Origin: Oncomelania hupensis
Taxonomy: Eukaryota > Mollusca > Gastropoda > Littorinimorpha > Pomatiopsidae
DNA length: 64,000 nucleotides
Direction: 5' to 3'
Assembly: GCA_036898135.1 (NCBI GenBank)
Contig: CM072527.1
Coordinates: 1,567,873 to 1,631,872, forward strand
The position numbers and the translations under genes were made by a program. Of this stretch, positions 61,770-64,000 are shown in pieces. Under the pieces are notes generated by a model. That model was not told the DNA's origin and ran no database searches. It saw nothing but the letters and a program-made list of their open reading frames with translations. Each line of letters begins with the position of its first letter. The first letter of the stretch is position 1.

Positions 61770-63452
61770 ATGGATGGTTTTGATTCTTCGACTGATGAAG
61801 AGGAGTTAAATTTATCAGACATTGAGGTGTACTTTCAGTCGGAGGAAGAGATCGGTAGTGACAGTGACATTAGTGTCATTAGCGTCAGTAGCGCGCATAC
61901 ATCCGATCTTGCAGTCTGGCAGGAAAGTGAAGAGGAGGAGGAGGAGGCGGCTTTTGGGGATGCAAGTGGGTGGAGCACAAGAACTACACCATTGACGATC
62001 GAACATTTTCAGCAAGAAACTGGAGCAAATGTCAATGTAAGTGATGACCAGCAGATCTCCTATTTCTATCAGTTGTTTGAAGAAGAAACATTCAAGACAA
62101 TAGTCGACCAAACGAACGAATATGCAAGGCAGAAGATTGCGGAGAAGGAACATGGGAACACTCAGTGGCACGAAACAAGTGTACCAGAAATCAAGGCCTA
62201 TTTTGGATTGTTGATCCTCATGGGAATTCACAATCTACCGAGGGAAGAGATGTACTGGTCATCAGATGACAGGCTGGGTGTACCAGGAATAAACAAGGTG
62301 ATGCCACTGAAACGATTCAGAAAGCTTGGGGAGTATCTTCACGTTGTGGACAACACCCAACCAGCAGGCAATGACAGGCTTTCCAAGATCAGACCACTTC
62401 TGGATATGGCTAACAGAACCTTTCTTGCCTGCTACAAGCCAATGAGAGACATCAGCATTGACGAGGCAATGGTCCCTTTCAAAGGCAGAAGTACTTTCAA
62501 ACAGTGCATGCCAGTAAAACCAGCCAAGTGGGGTATGAAAATTTGGTGTGCCTGCGAAGCCGCTACTGGCTACTTGCTCCAGTTTGATGTGTACTGTGGC
62601 AAAAGAGGTGATGAAACTCATCAGGGTTTAGGCCATGATGTGGTGATGAGACTGGCTGCACCCTTCTATGGCAAAAACCACCACCTGTACTTTGACAATT
62701 TTTTTTCATCGGTTGCTCTTCTTGTCGGCCTTCTTCGTGAAAAGACATATGCTGCTTCAACAGTGCAAGCAAACCGAAAACACCTTCCAAAAGCATTCAA
62801 AAAGAAAAGGAATATGAAGCAGGGGGAGCATGAGGTCTACCAGAAGGATGGACTCATTGCCACAGTGTGGCATGACAAGAGAGATGTTCTCCTCTTGTCC
62901 AGCAACACCTCACACACCATGGACCAAGTGGAACGTTGGGATCGCCGACTGCACACCAAAGTTGCTGTACCTTGTCCTGCCGTTGTCAAGCTGTACAACA
63001 AGAGCATGGGAGGAGTGGTTAAAGCGGACAAAATGAGGCAATGTTACAGTACCATCAAAAAATGCAGAAAGTACTGGAGGTACTTGCTGAGCTTTGTTTG
63101 TGACAGTGCCATCAACAACGCCTTCATCTTGTTTGACAAGTGCGTACTGAAGCCCAGCAAGCGATACACCCTCTTGGACTACCGCCTGGACCTCGCAGAC
63201 CAGCTGATTGCTGGCTACACTTGCAGAAAGAAGGCAGCCTCCAAGAGGAAAAGCAAGACAGTGGCAAAGGAAAATGTGAGCACCCACAAACTTGTGAAGT
63301 TTGAAGGGCGCAAAAAGGTCTGCGTCAGCTGCAAAGTGGCAAAACGACGTACACCTGCTGGCAGAGGTGTGGAGAGCTCATATGGGTGTGATGTGTGCCA
63401 GCTCCACTACTGCAAGGACACTTGCTTCCCCCAGCACCTTGGCAGCCAGTAA
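61770..63452 (+). CDS. piggyBac-family transposase or PGBD-like protein, intact 560 residues
   Basis: A DDE-type piggyBac protein. Family members excise and insert at TTAA without leaving scars. Layout: acidic N-terminus (1-65, with QESEEEEEEA); the usual helical region (about 85-225); catalytic core with Asp231 in SIDEAMVPFKGRSTFKQ, Asp309 in HHLYFDNFFSS, and the third region 414-435 in GGVVKADKMRQCY; basic linker; and a C-terminal cysteine-rich zinc-binding domain (C518-x2-C521, C540-x2-C543, C548, C552, H556). Length is close to typical piggyBac transposases (about 560-600). The third region usually reads GGVDxxDQ; here the first Asp is Val417 (codon GTT) and only the second Asp (420) remains. 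No frame breaks. The start is the first ATG of the frame. Confidence 0.93.
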   Translation: MDGFDSSTDEEELNLSDIEVYFQSEEEIGSDSDISVISVSSAHTSDLAVWQESEEEEEEAAFGDASGWSTRTTPLTIEHFQQETGANVNVSDDQQISYFYQLFEEETFKTIVDQTNEYARQKIAEKEHGNTQWHETSVPEIKAYFGLLILMGIHNLPREEMYWSSDDRLGVPGINKVMPLKRFRKLGEYLHVVDNTQPAGNDRLSKIRPLLDMANRTFLACYKPMRDISIDEAMVPFKGRSTFKQCMPVKPAKWGMKIWCACEAATGYLLQFDVYCGKRGDETHQGLGHDVVMRLAAPFYGKNHHLYFDNFFSSVALLVGLLREKTYAASTVQANRKHLPKAFKKKRNMKQGEHEVYQKDGLIATVWHDKRDVLLLSSNTSHTMDQVERWDRRLHTKVAVPCPAVVKLYNKSMGGVVKADKMRQCYSTIKKCRKYWRYLLSFVCDSAINNAFILFDKCVLKPSKRYTLLDYRLDLADQLIAGYTCRKKAASKRKSKTVAKENVSTHKLVKFEGRKKVCVSCKVAKRRTPAGRGVESSYGCDVCQLHYCKDTCFPQHLGSQ

Positions 63453-63765
63453 AGAGGATATTTGTGCTTGTAAATAGTGTAAATAGTGCTTGTTTGTACT
63501 TTTAGAAAACTTTTTTTGAACTTTTTTGGTGAACACGTGGAGTAATAAAAAACAAGACATGACAAGAGAAGAATAAAAAGGTAGGTAATCACAAGATAAT
63601 TTATCTCTGTTCATTTTGCATGTTATTTCATTTAAATCTATGCACTAATACTTAAGATGTGGTGTTTTTACTAATAATACCCTAAGCTAGTAAAGATCTC
63701 TAAAATTATAAAATGTCTTGCCTGTTTGGAGCTAAAAAATAGAAAAACATGTGCCCAGTAAAGGG
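63453..63765 (+). mobile_element. Right terminal region of the piggyBac element
   Basis: 313 bp past the stop codon end in gcccagtaaaggg followed by TTAA (63766-63769). Read inward this is CCCTTTACTGGGC, agreeing with the CCYTTT-type ends of piggyBac-like transposons. An AATAAA-type signal (aagaataaaaagg, ~63571) precedes it. Confidence 0.7.
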
Positions 63766-63769
63766 TTAA

Positions 63770-64000
63770 ACGACAGTGTTCATTCAATCTGTGTAGTGAA
63801 GTGAGTGTGAAGCCAGCAGCTAGACATTTCTGGATGCTGTGTACGGGAGTGACGTATTGAAGGTAGTTGACTAGTGTGCTTAGTGATAGATTGAGTATGC
63901 ATTATCTTGACTCAGATTCTGTGATTTACCTTGGTATGTAATGGCTCATATTTTGGGTCAAATATTCTTGAAATCAACTTGCCCCAAATCCCTTTTCCAT
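63770..64000. other. Flank to the right of the piggyBac element, nothing recognised
   Basis: Ordinary AT-rich sequence to the window edge. Confidence 0.4.

Overview
The window is animal nuclear DNA, most likely from a mollusc and probably a gastropod. The evidence for an animal is long introns with GT/AG boundaries, abundant trinucleotide microsatellites, several tRNA-headed SINE families and RTE- and CR1/L2-type LINEs. The mollusc assignment is inference from the style of the repeats and from TTAGGG-type interstitial tracts. It is not proven by a marker gene.

Three host genes can be reconstructed. At the left edge (+ strand, 1853-3353) are the last three coding exons of SIN1/MAPKAP1, the mTORC2 subunit, covering its C-terminal PH domain. 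From 41773 down to 12785 (- strand) lies a complete TNNI3K-type gene: 21 coding exons whose lengths sum to 2526 nt, giving 841 codons plus a stop. It encodes an N-terminal coiled coil, a long ankyrin-repeat block and a tyrosine-kinase-like kinase domain with intact catalytic residues. SIN1 and TNNI3K are convergent. A third gene starts 578 bp from the TNNI3K start, in the divergent direction (+, 42351-54559 and beyond). It encodes an armadillo/HEAT-like helical-repeat protein that I cannot name, and its 3' end is not found.

At the right end (61770-63452, +) is an intact 560-codon piggyBac-family transposase ORF with a TTAA-flanked right end. I see no matching left end. One of the usually conserved acidic residues is replaced by Val.

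Most of the rest is repeat. There is an intact CR1/L2-like LINE (about 43609-47477, -) nested in an RTE-like element, plus at least nine copies of that RTE-like family with a GGATA pentamer tail. One of these copies has the head-to-tail inversion expected of twin priming. At least five SINE families are present; one looks like a tRNA/5S rRNA chimera, and another repeatedly spawns minisatellites. Four copies of a dispersed element are dense in TCAAGGTCA-like half-sites. A small hAT-like element with 17-bp perfect terminal inverted repeats carries a zinc-finger ORF. Large minisatellites (about 4.3 kb of a 29-bp unit, plus 20-, 53- and 55-bp units) sit in TNNI3K introns. The 55-bp array duplicates the splice donor of one kinase exon.

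The three host genes have no obvious shared pathway. The most useful observations are the nested and rearranged transposons, the minisatellites born inside SINEs, the amplified splice donor, and the one-ended piggyBac gene with a housekeeping-type promoter signature.
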